From NCBI GenBank assembly GCA_964469165.1, contig CAYXXZ010000006.1:1-64000 (forward strand): a stretch of 64,000 nt of DNA, written 5' to 3'. Positions 28,035-35,712 of this stretch are shown here, piece after piece. Every line of letters starts with the position of its first letter. The stretch's first letter is position 1. The notes under the pieces were generated by a model. The model saw only the letters and a list, made by a program, of their open reading frames with translations, was not told the origin of the DNA and did no database searches. The DNA is from CAYXXZ01 sp964469165. Lineage in GTDB: Bacteria; Pseudomonadota; Gammaproteobacteria; Pseudomonadales; Porticoccaceae. Made by a program: the position numbers and the translations under genes.

Positions 28035-29833
28035 CGAAAGACAACGTAACGCCGCTGGTGCCACCCGCCGAAGCCCCGGAAATCAAGCGCCCCTGTTACC
28101 GCGTGTACGACCACGGAATAACCATCGACGGTGAGAAGTTCCGGCCTGGTGTCTGGTATCACGGGCACAGAATCGACAAGGAAGGCGGCGAGATTCCCTA
28201 TGATGATTGGCTTTGCGCCCCGCTTCATGTGGATGCCATCACAAGGAGCGAATCGAAAGACGGGGAATATGGCCGCCTGCTGAGGTTCCGCAATGAAGAT
28301 GACCGCTGGCTGACGTGGGCAATGCCCAACGAGCTGTTGGCGGGCAAGCCGGACGCCATCCTTTCCGTGCTGCTCCACATGGGGCTGAGCCTGGACTACA
28401 AGCGCCGTGCGCAAGTGTGCCAGTACATCGCCGCCCAACACCCCAAGAGGCGCGTGGTGGCCGCGACATCCACGGGCTGGCACACGGCTGATCTGTTCAT
28501 CATGCCGCGCCAGAACATCGGCGAAGGGGACGCAATCTTTCAAAGCGAGACGGCAAACAGTGATGACTTCCGCCGGGGGGGAACACTGGAAGGCTGGCAG
28601 GCGGACATAGGGTCGAAGTGTGAAGGCAACCCGCTGCTGCTGTTGAGCGTCTGCGCTTCGTTGGCTGGCCCGCTGCTGTATCACGTCCAACGCCAGGGGG
28701 GTGGCTTCCATATCGTCGGAGATTCCAGCACGGGCAAGAGTAGCGCCATTCTGGCGGGCGCTTCTGTGTGGGGGCGCGGTGAAACCTTCAAGCGGACGTG
28801 GCGGGCTACCGTCAACGGCCTGGAGGGAATCGCCGCGCAACGCAATGACACCTTGTTGGCCCTCGACGAAATCGGGGAAGCCGACGCACGGGAAATTGGC
28901 GTGGTGGTGTACTCACTCGCCAATGGCTCAGGGAAGACCCGAGCAAGCCGCACGGGCGCGGCAAGGGCCGCCAAGCAATGGCGTGTCATGCTGTTTTCGT
29001 CAGGGGAGATTGGCCTGTCCGCGCATATGTCGGAAGGCGGTAAGCGAAGCCGCGCCGGTCAGGAAATACGGTTGCTCGACATACCCGCCCGCCGCACCTA
29101 TGGCGCATGGGATCACCTTCACGGGCTGGCGGGTGGCCGGGAGTTCTCCGACGCCATCCAGCGCGCCAGCGCCACCCATTACGGCCATGCTGGCCCGGAA
29201 TTCATCCGCAAGCTGTTGGATGGTGGAAGCCTCGACGAACTGCCCGACCTGCTGGCGAAACTGGTAGGCCAATACCCCGCCACCGGTGGACAGGAAAGCC
29301 GTGCCGTTGATCGCTTCGCCTTAACGGCATTGGCCGGTGAATTGGCAATTGAGCTTGGCATTCTGCCGCTTCCGCCCGGTGCCGCCCGTGATGCCATGCG
29401 GGAACTGTTCGACGTGTGGCGTGATGGCAGAGGCGAAGGCCCGAGCGAAGACCGCCAGATACTGAGGGGCATTGCCGACTTCATCGCCCGCCATGGCGAC
29501 ACCCGCTTCTCAGACGCCGATGATCCCAGCGGCGAAGCCAGGGATAGGGCCGGGTACTGGCAGGGGCATGGTGATGACCGGCTGTATCTGTTCAACCGTC
29601 CTGGCCTGGAGGAAGCCGCCAGGGGCTTTGCCTTGCCGCGTGTGGTGATCGCGCTCGATGCCGTGGGAGCGATTGCCAAGCGGGATAGTGGACGCGCGCA
29701 AGCAACGGTAAGGCTGGCAAGTGGTGGCAAGGCGAAGCTGTACGCCATCGACCCGGCGAAGCTGGAAGCTGAAACACAGTTCATTCCTGTTATTTCCGCT
29801 GGGGACAGTGGGGACAGTGGGGGCAGCCAGTAA
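28031..29833 (+). CDS. DUF927 replicative helicase of P4-like element
   Basis: A 600-residue DUF927 protein, the helicase partner of the Toprim primase. The N-terminal DUF927 region includes CAPLHVDAITRS and AATSTGWHT. Walker A is GDSSTGKSSAI (about 230-240) and Walker B is NDTLLALDEIGEAD (about 275-288). A C-terminal domain about 450-590 resembles the winged origin-recognition end of such helicases. The last residues GDSGDSGGSQ are encoded by the first three units of a 9-bp repeat array that continues past the stop codon. Confidence 0.87.
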   Translation: MTKDNVTPLVPPAEAPEIKRPCYRVYDHGITIDGEKFRPGVWYHGHRIDKEGGEIPYDDWLCAPLHVDAITRSESKDGEYGRLLRFRNEDDRWLTWAMPNELLAGKPDAILSVLLHMGLSLDYKRRAQVCQYIAAQHPKRRVVAATSTGWHTADLFIMPRQNIGEGDAIFQSETANSDDFRRGGTLEGWQADIGSKCEGNPLLLLSVCASLAGPLLYHVQRQGGGFHIVGDSSTGKSSAILAGASVWGRGETFKRTWRATVNGLEGIAAQRNDTLLALDEIGEADAREIGVVVYSLANGSGKTRASRTGAARAAKQWRVMLFSSGEIGLSAHMSEGGKRSRAGQEIRLLDIPARRTYGAWDHLHGLAGGREFSDAIQRASATHYGHAGPEFIRKLLDGGSLDELPDLLAKLVGQYPATGGQESRAVDRFALTALAGELAIELGILPLPPGAARDAMRELFDVWRDGRGEGPSEDRQILRGIADFIARHGDTRFSDADDPSGEARDRAGYWQGHGDDRLYLFNRPGLEEAARGFALPRVVIALDAVGAIAKRDSGRAQATVRLASGGKAKLYAIDPAKLEAETQFIPVISAGDSGDSGGSQ

Positions 29834-30001
29834 CTGCGCGGGCTTGCGTGTCCCCACGGCCTTTTTCCCACTGGGGACACTGGGGACAGGCAAGCAACGG
29901 AGAGCGCCATTTGTCCCCAGTGCCCCCACACGAGAAATCACACTGGGGACGCTGTAGGTCGCATGTTTGCTGGCTGCCCCCACTGTCCCCGGTGTCCCCA
30001 C
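29799..30001. repeat. array of about twelve 9-bp iterons (CTGGGGACA), probable replication origin
   Basis: Units matching (C/G)TGGGG(A/G)C(A/G) occur at 29799, 29808, 29817 (forward), 29849 (reverse), 29871, 29880 (forward), 29912, 29921 (reverse), 29943 (forward), 29975, 29984 and 29993 (reverse). Forward and reverse clusters alternate, mostly as immediate tandems. The array starts in the last codons of the helicase gene. P4 replicates from iteron-containing sites bound by its primase-helicase, so an origin is a natural reading, though not proven. Confidence 0.75.
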
Positions 30002-30014
30002 ACGAAAAACTCAG

Positions 30015-30482
30015 ATGAAAACGAAAATGACCAGATTCAGCCATCTTTCCGAAATGTTGGAGCGGCCACCCGTCACTACAACACCATCACTGCCACCAGC
30101 CAGGGGCGAGATTGGGGCGAGGCGCGATGGGCGACATAGAGTTTTCGGAGTCCAGAAAAAAGAGGACGCCAGCCCCCCCAAGACGGAGACACCCACCGCC
30201 CCCACTGCGCCGTCATCAAGGCAGGATCATGGGGGTGCGAAGGTTTTCTCCCGATCACTACGTGAGCAGGGAGACCGCCTCAATGAAAAAACGCGCGCGC
30301 GAGCTACCAGTCACCACCGCCACCTGAGCGCCGCCACCGCTTCGCCTGAATGGCGACAGGCCCGCGACCAGTACATAGGCCACCTGATGGGCTGCCGAGC
30401 CTGCTACGCGCCCAAGGGACGCTACTGCGCCACTGGCGGCCACCTGCGCCAGCGATACAACGACACTCCCATGGTGCCCTAA
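30015..30482 (+). CDS. Cys-rich small protein at the end of the element
   Basis: A 155-residue frame whose N-terminal half is low-complexity and Pro/Arg-rich, while the C-terminal part WRQARDQYIGHLMGCRACY followed by APKGRYCATGGHLRQRY looks like a real small zinc-knuckle domain (CxxC...C). Similar Cys-rich endings follow the helicase gene in other P4-like elements as I recall them. The start is uncertain: ATG at 30015 or 30027. No strong ribosome site is visible. Confidence 0.5.
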   Translation: MKTKMTRFSHLSEMLERPPVTTTPSLPPARGEIGARRDGRHRVFGVQKKEDASPPKTETPTAPTAPSSRQDHGGAKVFSRSLREQGDRLNEKTRARATSHHRHLSAATASPEWRQARDQYIGHLMGCRACYAPKGRYCATGGHLRQRYNDTPMVP

Positions 30483-30670
30483 TAGATTGCGGAACCATCA
30501 CCGCCAGCCCGCCCTTGCTTATTGTCCGACTCACCCGTCAACGGAAGGAATCCTTGACGGACAACCCCACGGTCACCACAAGGCCAGGAAGCACCTTGCC
30601 CCCATGGGAGGCCGAACAGGTAAGGTTCAGGCAAGGGTTTTCTGGCCAGAAAATGGGGGGGTACTTTTCT

Positions 30671-30696
30671 TTTTAGGGGCATGTTTTGGGGCATGA
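30671..30696. promoter_or_regulatory. probable integrase arm sites, right end
   Basis: TTTTAGGGGCATG (30671-30683) is followed directly by TTTTGGGGCATGA (30684-30696), matching the three copies near the left end. Position just inside attR supports an integrase or excisionase binding role. The stretch 30483-30670 shows no convincing gene. Confidence 0.65.
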
Positions 30697-30745
30697 AATT
30701 GGCTTATCCAGATAAACTCCATACAAAACAACAACAAGAAGGAAA

Positions 30746-30768
30746 GTTCGAGTCCGGCCTCCGCACCA
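30746..30768 (+). other. attR, partial duplicate of tRNA-Leu 3' end
   Basis: GTTCGAGTCCGGCCTCC followed by GCACCA repeats the end of tRNA-Leu with one G deleted. It marks the right boundary of the integrated element. Confidence 0.85.
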
Positions 30769-30808
30769 AGTAAATCAATAAGTTACAGTACGCCGCTCGC
30801 CTCTTACC

Positions 30809-31210
30809 CTAGTGCTTGCCATCCTGTGTAGGGGTTTTTGAAGGGGTTTCGTCTCGCCAATCTTGCAGGTCCCGCAGTGTTCCACCCTGTGCCTTGAACT
30901 GCTTCGCCCTTTGGTGAAGTGCCAGCGCCCGAGTGCCCCGCGCAATGCGCGCAGCCACGAGAATGTCCTCAAGCTGGGGTTTGGACAGCTGGACTTCCGA
31001 GTTATCCGCCATGGTCCAGGCAAGCACCTCCTCCCCCAACTCATCCCATAAAGCGATGGCATCAACCATACGCTTCTCCGACTTTTCGTCGAAGTCGATG
31101 TAGTGCCCCAACACAGTGACAGGCGCGACTTCCAGCTCATCCCGCAGCCTGTTGATGTCCTCCTTGCTTGCCGGAACATCCAGCGGATCGTACTTAGGCA
31201 ACCGTGGCAC
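30809..31210 (-). CDS. DUF4376-type phage tail-fibre accessory protein
   Basis: A 133-residue protein whose C-terminal region (EVLAWTMADNSEVQLSKPQL...ALALHQRAKQFKAQG) fits the DUF4376 pattern found in tail-fibre assembly proteins of phages. The GTG at 31208-31210 is preferred because AGGAGGAG lies eight bases upstream. The open frame extends 15 codons further with no site. It overlaps the end of the next gene by 17 bp. It lies outside attR, so it is not part of the P4-like element but a remnant of another prophage. Confidence 0.6.
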   Translation of the reverse strand: MPRLPKYDPLDVPASKEDINRLRDELEVAPVTVLGHYIDFDEKSEKRMVDAIALWDELGEEVLAWTMADNSEVQLSKPQLEDILVAARIARGTRALALHQRAKQFKAQGGTLRDLQDWRDETPSKTPTQDGKH

Positions 31211-31436
31211 GGAACGACTCCTCCTGGTAGGGGAAATTCTCAAAACGGAACTCATACTCGCCCGGTTCTAGCGCAGCCCACTCCAGGAAACCATCATCGA
31301 CAATCAGCTCTCCACCCGGATATTTGACGAGCGTCCCAGGCGGTATGCCGGAGAACTCAAGGTATTCGCCAATGGCAACCGGCGCAGGTCCTATGACGGG
31401 TAACGGGGGACGTGGGACGACCGCACCGGCGAGCAC
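31194..31436 (-). CDS. phage tail-fibre associated small protein (probably a fragment)
   Basis: An 80-residue GTG-started frame. The segment GELIVDDGFLEWAALEPGEYEFRF followed by ENFPYQEESFRATV resembles small proteins encoded beside DUF4376 genes in tail-fibre modules. Upstream of the GTG the same frame meets a stop after seven codons. The ribosome site is weak. It may be intact or a remnant. Confidence 0.45.
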   Translation of the reverse strand: MLAGAVVPRPPLPVIGPAPVAIGEYLEFSGIPPGTLVKYPGGELIVDDGFLEWAALEPGEYEFRFENFPYQEESFRATVA

Positions 31437-31454
31437 GTCGCCATCACGGTATCT

Positions 31455-31577
31455 CTAGCCGATGACCTTGGCATACTCGGCCATACCGCCCCCCTTGAGC
31501 ACAGCCCGATAAGGAAACCCCGGCAGACGGGTCAGGGAAACCCGCTCTTCGGTTCGCGGGCCTAGCCGGGGTAAGAC
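31455..31577 (-). pseudogene. 3' remnant of a phage structural gene
   Basis: One frame reads coherently as LTRLPGFPYRAVLKGGG followed by MAEYAKVIG and a stop at 31455-31457, immediately before the tail-fibre-type gene. No start codon or upstream body remains; it is cut off by the antitoxin gene's end. This looks like the C-terminus of a tail protein left after deletion. Confidence 0.35.
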
Positions 31578-31578
31578 G

Positions 31579-31887
31579 TCAGGAAGCCTGCCTGAATTGA
31601 ACGGGCTTCACTTTGGGCACGCCCATCCTCCGGGCCTGCCACAGGTCGTATTGCATCTGCTGGGCAATCCAGGCATCAGCGTGCCCGCCGTTTTCCTTAC
31701 CAAGCCAAGCTTCCAGGCGCAGAGCCATGACAGGTGAAATTGCGGCCCTCTCATTCAATACCCGTGATAGAGCCGCACGAGTTACGCCCAGCTGCCTTGC
31801 CGCCTCGGTAACAGTCAGCCCCAAGGCCGGCAATACATCTTCGCGCAAGGTTGCGCCAGGGTGCGGGGGGTTAAACATGGTCACCAT
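31579..31887 (-). CDS. higA: HigA-family antitoxin (Xre-type HTH)
   Basis: A 102-residue protein beginning MFNPPHPGATLREDVLPALG, typical of HigA/VapI antitoxins. The helix-turn-helix is TEAARQLGVTRAALSRVLN. These proteins neutralise the HigB toxin and repress the operon. It is downstream of the toxin gene by 11 bp, the usual higBA order. The ORF may start at the second Met (MFNPP), three residues in. Confidence 0.88.
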   Translation of the reverse strand: MVTMFNPPHPGATLREDVLPALGLTVTEAARQLGVTRAALSRVLNERAAISPVMALRLEAWLGKENGGHADAWIAQQMQYDLWQARRMGVPKVKPVQFRQAS

Positions 31888-31898
31888 TTCATTACCTC

Positions 31899-32177
31899 CT
31901 AGTGATAATCCCGGTAATCGACCAGCACGACATTTTCACCTTCAAAGGCAAAAATCAGCCGCCAGTTGCCGTTTACGCTTACCGCATAATGCCCTTCCAG
32001 CTTCCCCGTCAGGGGGTGCATGTTCCAACCCGGCATCCGCATATAGCTGGGGTCTTTGGCAACATGCAGTTGCGCAAGCTGTCTTTGCCGTTTCGTGGCA
32101 TGGTGGGACTGAATCCCGGCCTTGCTGCCAGTTTCAAAGAAAGCTTTGAGGCCTTTATGCCGGAAAGATTTAATCAT
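31899..32177 (-). CDS. higB: HigB/RelE-family toxin
   Basis: A 92-residue basic protein of the RelE superfamily, a ribosome-dependent mRNA interferase in characterised members. The core MRMPGWNMHPLTGKLEGHYA and VSVNGNWRLIFAFEGENV with final LVDYRDYH matches HigB. The start at 32175-32177 (MIKSFRHKGLKAFFE) is canonical; the frame extends 13 codons upstream without homology. The pair is probably a leftover of the phage or island DNA around it. Confidence 0.88.
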   Translation of the reverse strand: MIKSFRHKGLKAFFETGSKAGIQSHHATKRQRQLAQLHVAKDPSYMRMPGWNMHPLTGKLEGHYAVSVNGNWRLIFAFEGENVVLVDYRDYH

Positions 32178-32246
32178 GGGACAACTGTATAGCGTAGCGT
32201 TCCGAATATCAATCAAAGGAGACTCTATCCCACCACTCTCAGCCCA

Positions 32247-32669
32247 TCACAGTCTCACCACATGCAACTTGCCGGCTTCCGCTTTCGCCTCAAATGGAAC
32301 CCCGGCCTGCTCCAGCACCCGACTTACCGTGAGCACCACCTTATTCATCACCGTACCCTCACCTACGTTGCCAAGCTCTGAGATAACATCGGAGATCTCG
32401 CCCGTCAATTCAGCATTGGATAACGCTGTCGATTGGATGCCGTCCGATCTGTCTGCTATTTCGGATGTAGCAAAAACGTCCACTGATTCAACACGGTCAT
32501 TGTGCACACGAATGTGCGACATATAGCCAGTCGCCTTGGGCTGAATTTCTCGAACCTCTCCAGTCTTCAGGTTGACAATGCGCACATCTGCCCCTGGGTG
32601 GCTGGTAACTCCGAAGACCTCAACAACGTATTGATCCTCGTCTGCTGGAATACTGTTTGTTGAGACCAT
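32247..32669 (-). CDS. unknown 140-residue acidic protein, possibly 5'-truncated
   Basis: The protein starts MVSTNSIPADEDQYVVEVFG and has no recognised domain, signal or membrane segment. The same frame continues upstream of the ATG through a coherent, protein-like stretch (ISEINILDERGSRL) to a TAG but has no ATG, GTG or TTG there, only ATT codons. That suggests the original start was lost or a rare start is used. It shares direction with the HigBA and phage remnants. Confidence 0.5.
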   Translation of the reverse strand: MVSTNSIPADEDQYVVEVFGVTSHPGADVRIVNLKTGEVREIQPKATGYMSHIRVHNDRVESVDVFATSEIADRSDGIQSTALSNAELTGEISDVISELGNVGEGTVMNKVVLTVSRVLEQAGVPFEAKAEAGKLHVVRL

Positions 32670-32869
32670 TAGACGGGAACCACGTTCGTCGAGAATATTA
32701 ATTTCTGAAATTATTTTCCCAAAACTCTACCTCTGGATCCGACAGCAGCACATCCGGCAACGCCTGAGCTAATCGACGCCACCAGTCTCATCCCGATCAG
32801 CATCCAGGGGCCTCGTCGCGCTACCTGACACGTGGAGCAAAAGATCGCAAACACGTTCTTGGAGCACCC

Positions 32870-32958
32870 TGTAGGAGCTTGCCTGCAAGCGACACAATCA
32901 TTCAGGTGCAAAACCATCAAGATACACAACAAGGGTCGCCTGCAGGCAAGCTCCTACA
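32870..32958. repeat. inverted GTAGGAGC repeats in a 566-bp gene-free gap
   Basis: Arms 32870-32893 and 32935-32958 (TGTAGGAGCTTGCCTGCAAG... and its inverse) enclose 41 bp. The rest of 32670-33235 holds no convincing gene; short frames there overlap the repeats. Confidence 0.75.
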
Positions 32959-33235
32959 CAGGCGGCCCCAACAACCCGCGGGCCGCTCCGCTCTTATGCG
33001 AAACGTGCAACGTGGCGCAGGCCCCAATTGCTTTCGCACCGCGCCGTTGCAAAAAAGCGCCAGCACAACTTCATGATTTCGTAAAGGTTTAGCTCCAGCC
33101 CCCCCTGTTTCGTTGCTATCTGGCAACATCGAACGGTACTGCGTAACCCGTTTACCCTTGTTTTTAAGGCATTTTGTCGATGGCATAGTATTTGCCCGTT
33201 CATAAATACACCCACTACCAAGCAAGGATTGTCCC

Positions 33236-33574
33236 ATGAAAACTCTATTTGCCATTATCGCCACGCTGGGCCTGGCTTCCTCCGCGGTACTCGCGGATAC
33301 CACAACCCAGGGAAATGTGGATTCCAGCCAACAGGGCAGCATGTTCGATCAACTGGATAGCGACCGCAGCGGAAACCTGAATGAGGATGAGGCCAGCGCT
33401 GCCGGCATTTCATCTGATGATTTCAAACGCCTCGACACGAATGGCGATGGCGAACTCAGCCGTGATGAAGTAGCTGCCCGCGCCAACAGTTCCGAAGATC
33501 GCTCCGACAGTTATGGCAGCGGCGGTACCAGCACCGACGGGGACGCCAGCGGCGCAGCTGGCCAAACCTGGTAA
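33236..33574 (+). CDS. secreted EF-hand calcium-binding protein
   Basis: A 112-residue protein with a clear Sec signal peptide (KTLFAIIATLGLASSAVLA, cleavage before DTT). Two EF-hand loops are visible, DSDRSGNLNEDE and DTNGDGELSRDE, each with acidic residues at positions 1, 3, 5 and 12. The Ser/Gly-rich tail is disordered. Such small periplasmic EF-hand proteins are common in aquatic gammaproteobacteria; the role is unknown. It is monocistronic. Confidence 0.85.
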   Translation: MKTLFAIIATLGLASSAVLADTTTQGNVDSSQQGSMFDQLDSDRSGNLNEDEASAAGISSDDFKRLDTNGDGELSRDEVAARANSSEDRSDSYGSGGTSTDGDASGAAGQTW

Positions 33575-33796
33575 TCGACGCCTCGTCGTAAGGACACGAT
33601 GGAATCCGCCAGTAGCCGACTGGCCTGGGTCCACGCCAGGGAATGGCCATCATGTAAAGACGCGTATTGAAGGGTACAGAAACGGGCGGTTTATACCGAG
33701 AAAGGAAACTCCGGTGTGAGCCTCAAGGAGAAAAAGCCCGCCGTTGACAGAGTGCCTGCAGGATGCTGAATTCACAACAGCGGTATCGGCGCGCGA

Positions 33797-33820
33797 GCCT
33801 GCCCAAGGTTTTGGGCAGGC
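33797..33820 (+). terminator. intrinsic terminator in a 300-bp gap
   Basis: GCCTGCCCAA and TTGGGCAGGC form a perfect 10-bp stem with a GGTT loop, followed by six T. It lies 220 bp after the EF-hand gene stop. A TTGACA at 33742-33747 upstream raises the possibility of a short transcript ending here, but its -10 is weak. A partial R1 repeat follows at 33834-33856. Confidence 0.75.
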
Positions 33821-33874
33821 TTTTTTGAAAGTGAGCTGTAAGCCATAAGCTTTCCTGATGAGCTTCTTGGTTGG

Positions 33875-35266
33875 TCACGCTCTCCGCCCCAAATAGCGGT
33901 CTATTTCCGCAAGGTAATGGCGAATGCGCACTTCCGCCTCGGAGAGGCGCGAACCCGTGAAGCAGTCGGATTCCATTCCTTTCTGCACTTCCGGGACCCG
34001 GCGTGCGTCCTGCGCCAGCAGGTAGCCGAGCTCACTGATATCCCTGGGGCGAAAACGTTCCGGGCGTTCCTCGCCCTTCCAGCCTTTTGGGCCAAAGGTT
34101 TCAGGGCCGAAAGCGTTGGGGTCCAGAACCGGCGTTTCGTCATCACTCACTGGCAGGCAAATGGTGATGGCGTTATATATGCTCTTTCTCGGGTCGGTGG
34201 GGTGTGGCCTGAAGATCTGCAGCAGCATGGAGTCGACGAAGACGTTGATGGTCATGTTGGGAAACGGCGAGTAATTCCAGTCGTCGGCAATCTGCTCGTC
34301 GTACAAAGTTGCAAAATACTCTGCGTAACCGTGTTTTTCCGCCCATTGTTTTTTGGTGGCGATCAACGCCTTCTTGTATTCGTAACCTTTCAGGTGCGCG
34401 AAATCATCGGGGTTGCCGCCGTAGACCGAGACGAACATCTTCAGCGCGTCATTGACCGTTTCCCTGTCATCGAACCTGCTGGTGACATAGCCGATGGGGA
34501 TGATCATGCGGCTCATGCCGTGCCCATACAGATCGTACTGGGTTTCGAGCATCTCGCTGACGGGAATCGCCTCGGGATGCACGTCGTCGGCGTGATAGAA
34601 CTCGATGAACGCCTCGAACGCGGTTTTCCAGTTCGCCTCCCATTCGTATTCCAGGTCGCGCAGCACGCGAAATTTGGAAAAATCGTAATTGCGCAAATGC
34701 TCGGGCATCACATCCAGATGCTCCAGCAGAGTGGTTTCGGGATTGGGGTTGGGGTTGACGAAGACCAGGCTGTTCCAGACGTCACAACTGACCTGGGTCA
34801 GGCCGGGCCGGTCGCAGATCACTTCGGGACGGAATATCTGTTCGTCGCGGATAGTGCGGTTGCTGCCGTCCAGATTGTACTGCCAGCCGTGAAAATCACA
34901 GCTGAAACCATTGTTGCGCAGGCTGCCGAAGTCGTTGTGGATCAGGCGATTGCCGCGATGGGGACAGACGTTGTAAAAAGCCTTGACGCCATTTTCCGCC
35001 ATGGATGTCCGCACCACGATGAATGATTCCTTGCCCAGGTTGTAGCGGAAGTAGTCACCTACCTTGGGCAGATCCTGCATCAAGCCGGCAAATGCCCAGA
35101 CTCGTTTCCACAGATGGGTCCATTCAAGAGCCATTTCTTCGTGACTGTAATAGCGCGACACGTCGGGGCGATCGGTACCATGGTCGATATAGGGTGCCTT
35201 TCTGCCGTCGCTCCCGCAGCTGTCATCGGGGTAGGCAGAAAATCCTTTCCGGTAATCGAAGCTCAT
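33875..35266 (-). CDS. Rieske non-haem iron oxygenase, large subunit
   Basis: A 463-residue ring-hydroxylating-type oxygenase component. The Rieske [2Fe-2S] site is C101-x-H103 in CPHRGNRL with C123-x-x-H126 in CDFHGWQY. The mononuclear iron His pair is H225 and H230 in EFYHADDVHPE, so both cofactor sites look intact. It is last in a minus-strand operon with a ferredoxin, mutase and acyl-CoA ligase, 95 bp after the ferredoxin. AGAGGAG precedes the ATG at 35264-35266. No beta subunit or reductase is nearby, so it is probably an alpha-only enzyme borrowing a reductase from elsewhere. Substrate unknown; a non-aromatic carboxylic acid or its precursor is suggested by the mutase genes. Confidence 0.87.
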   Translation of the reverse strand: MSFDYRKGFSAYPDDSCGSDGRKAPYIDHGTDRPDVSRYYSHEEMALEWTHLWKRVWAFAGLMQDLPKVGDYFRYNLGKESFIVVRTSMAENGVKAFYNVCPHRGNRLIHNDFGSLRNNGFSCDFHGWQYNLDGSNRTIRDEQIFRPEVICDRPGLTQVSCDVWNSLVFVNPNPNPETTLLEHLDVMPEHLRNYDFSKFRVLRDLEYEWEANWKTAFEAFIEFYHADDVHPEAIPVSEMLETQYDLYGHGMSRMIIPIGYVTSRFDDRETVNDALKMFVSVYGGNPDDFAHLKGYEYKKALIATKKQWAEKHGYAEYFATLYDEQIADDWNYSPFPNMTINVFVDSMLLQIFRPHPTDPRKSIYNAITICLPVSDDETPVLDPNAFGPETFGPKGWKGEERPERFRPRDISELGYLLAQDARRVPEVQKGMESDCFTGSRLSEAEVRIRHYLAEIDRYLGRRA

Positions 35267-35361
35267 TGCTTTTCTCCTCTCTGGTATTTTTATGGTGACA
35301 TTCGTTCCTGGTGAACGGGGTTTTAAATCTGTTGTAAGCAGGAGCGCTGGCAAAGTCCAAC

Positions 35362-35712
35362 CTAGCACTTACCGCTTGTAGCTAAACTGCCGCCCATCGG
35401 CAGCTCGACATATACCCGGCCTTCCTCGACGCGCACATTGTGAGTCACGAGCGGGCTGACCGCCGGCCCCGATACCGCCGCGCCAGTGCGCAGATTGAAA
35501 CAGGCGCCGTGGAAGGGGCAGATGATCTGGCCGCCAATGACTCGCCCTTCTTCCAGGGGCATTTCCAGATGCGTGCATCGGTTGTCCACGGCAAAGACCT
35601 CTCCTCCCGATCGATACAACAATATCGAGTGGCCTGCAAAGCTGCGCACCAGCGTATTTGCACCGGCAAAATCCTTCAGCTCACACAACTGGTGCCACGT
35701 CGTCTCACTCAC
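35362..35712 (-). CDS. Rieske-type ferredoxin
   Basis: A 116-residue soluble [2Fe-2S] Rieske ferredoxin. Ligands are C46-x-H48 (CTHLEMPL) and C65-x-x-H68 (CPFHGACF), followed by a C-terminal beta-rich part. The GTG at 35710-35712 overlaps the meaB stop by 8 bp, giving MSETTWHQLCELKDF; the much longer open frame upstream is antisense-like noise in the meaB gene. It is the likely electron donor to the oxygenase encoded next. Confidence 0.85.
   Translation of the reverse strand: MSETTWHQLCELKDFAGANTLVRSFAGHSILLYRSGGEVFAVDNRCTHLEMPLEEGRVIGGQIICPFHGACFNLRTGAAVSGPAVSPLVTHNVRVEEGRVYVELPMGGSLATSGKC

Larger units (their letters stand above)
22498..30768 (+). mobile_element. P4-like integrated element in tRNA-Leu (cryptic satellite or plasmid-like)
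   Basis: An 8.3-kb element begins inside the 3' end of tRNA-Leu and ends at an imperfect copy of that sequence at 30746-30768. Gene order is integrase, unknown cargo gene, AlpA-type regulator, a run of short overlapping ORFs, Toprim primase, DUF927 helicase, a 9-bp repeat array and a Cys-rich ORF. This replication-integration module is typical of P4-like satellites, but no capsid-size, packaging or structural genes are seen. Near-identical TTTTAGGGGCATG repeats lie inside both ends as probable integrase arm sites. Confidence 0.88.

Noticed and set aside
27248..28840. Minus-strand open frame of 530 codons opposite the primase and helicase
   Set aside because: The plus strand encodes Toprim and DUF927 motifs; the antisense translation has no recognisable protein features.
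31194..31255. Long start (ATG at 31255) for the DUF4376-type gene
   Set aside because: No ribosome site; the GTG at 31208-31210 has AGGAGGAG at good spacing.
33650..33790. Riboswitch (c-di-GMP or cobalamin type) in the gap before the terminator
   Set aside because: The conserved cores of those classes are not present, and no gene follows on the plus strand for it to control.
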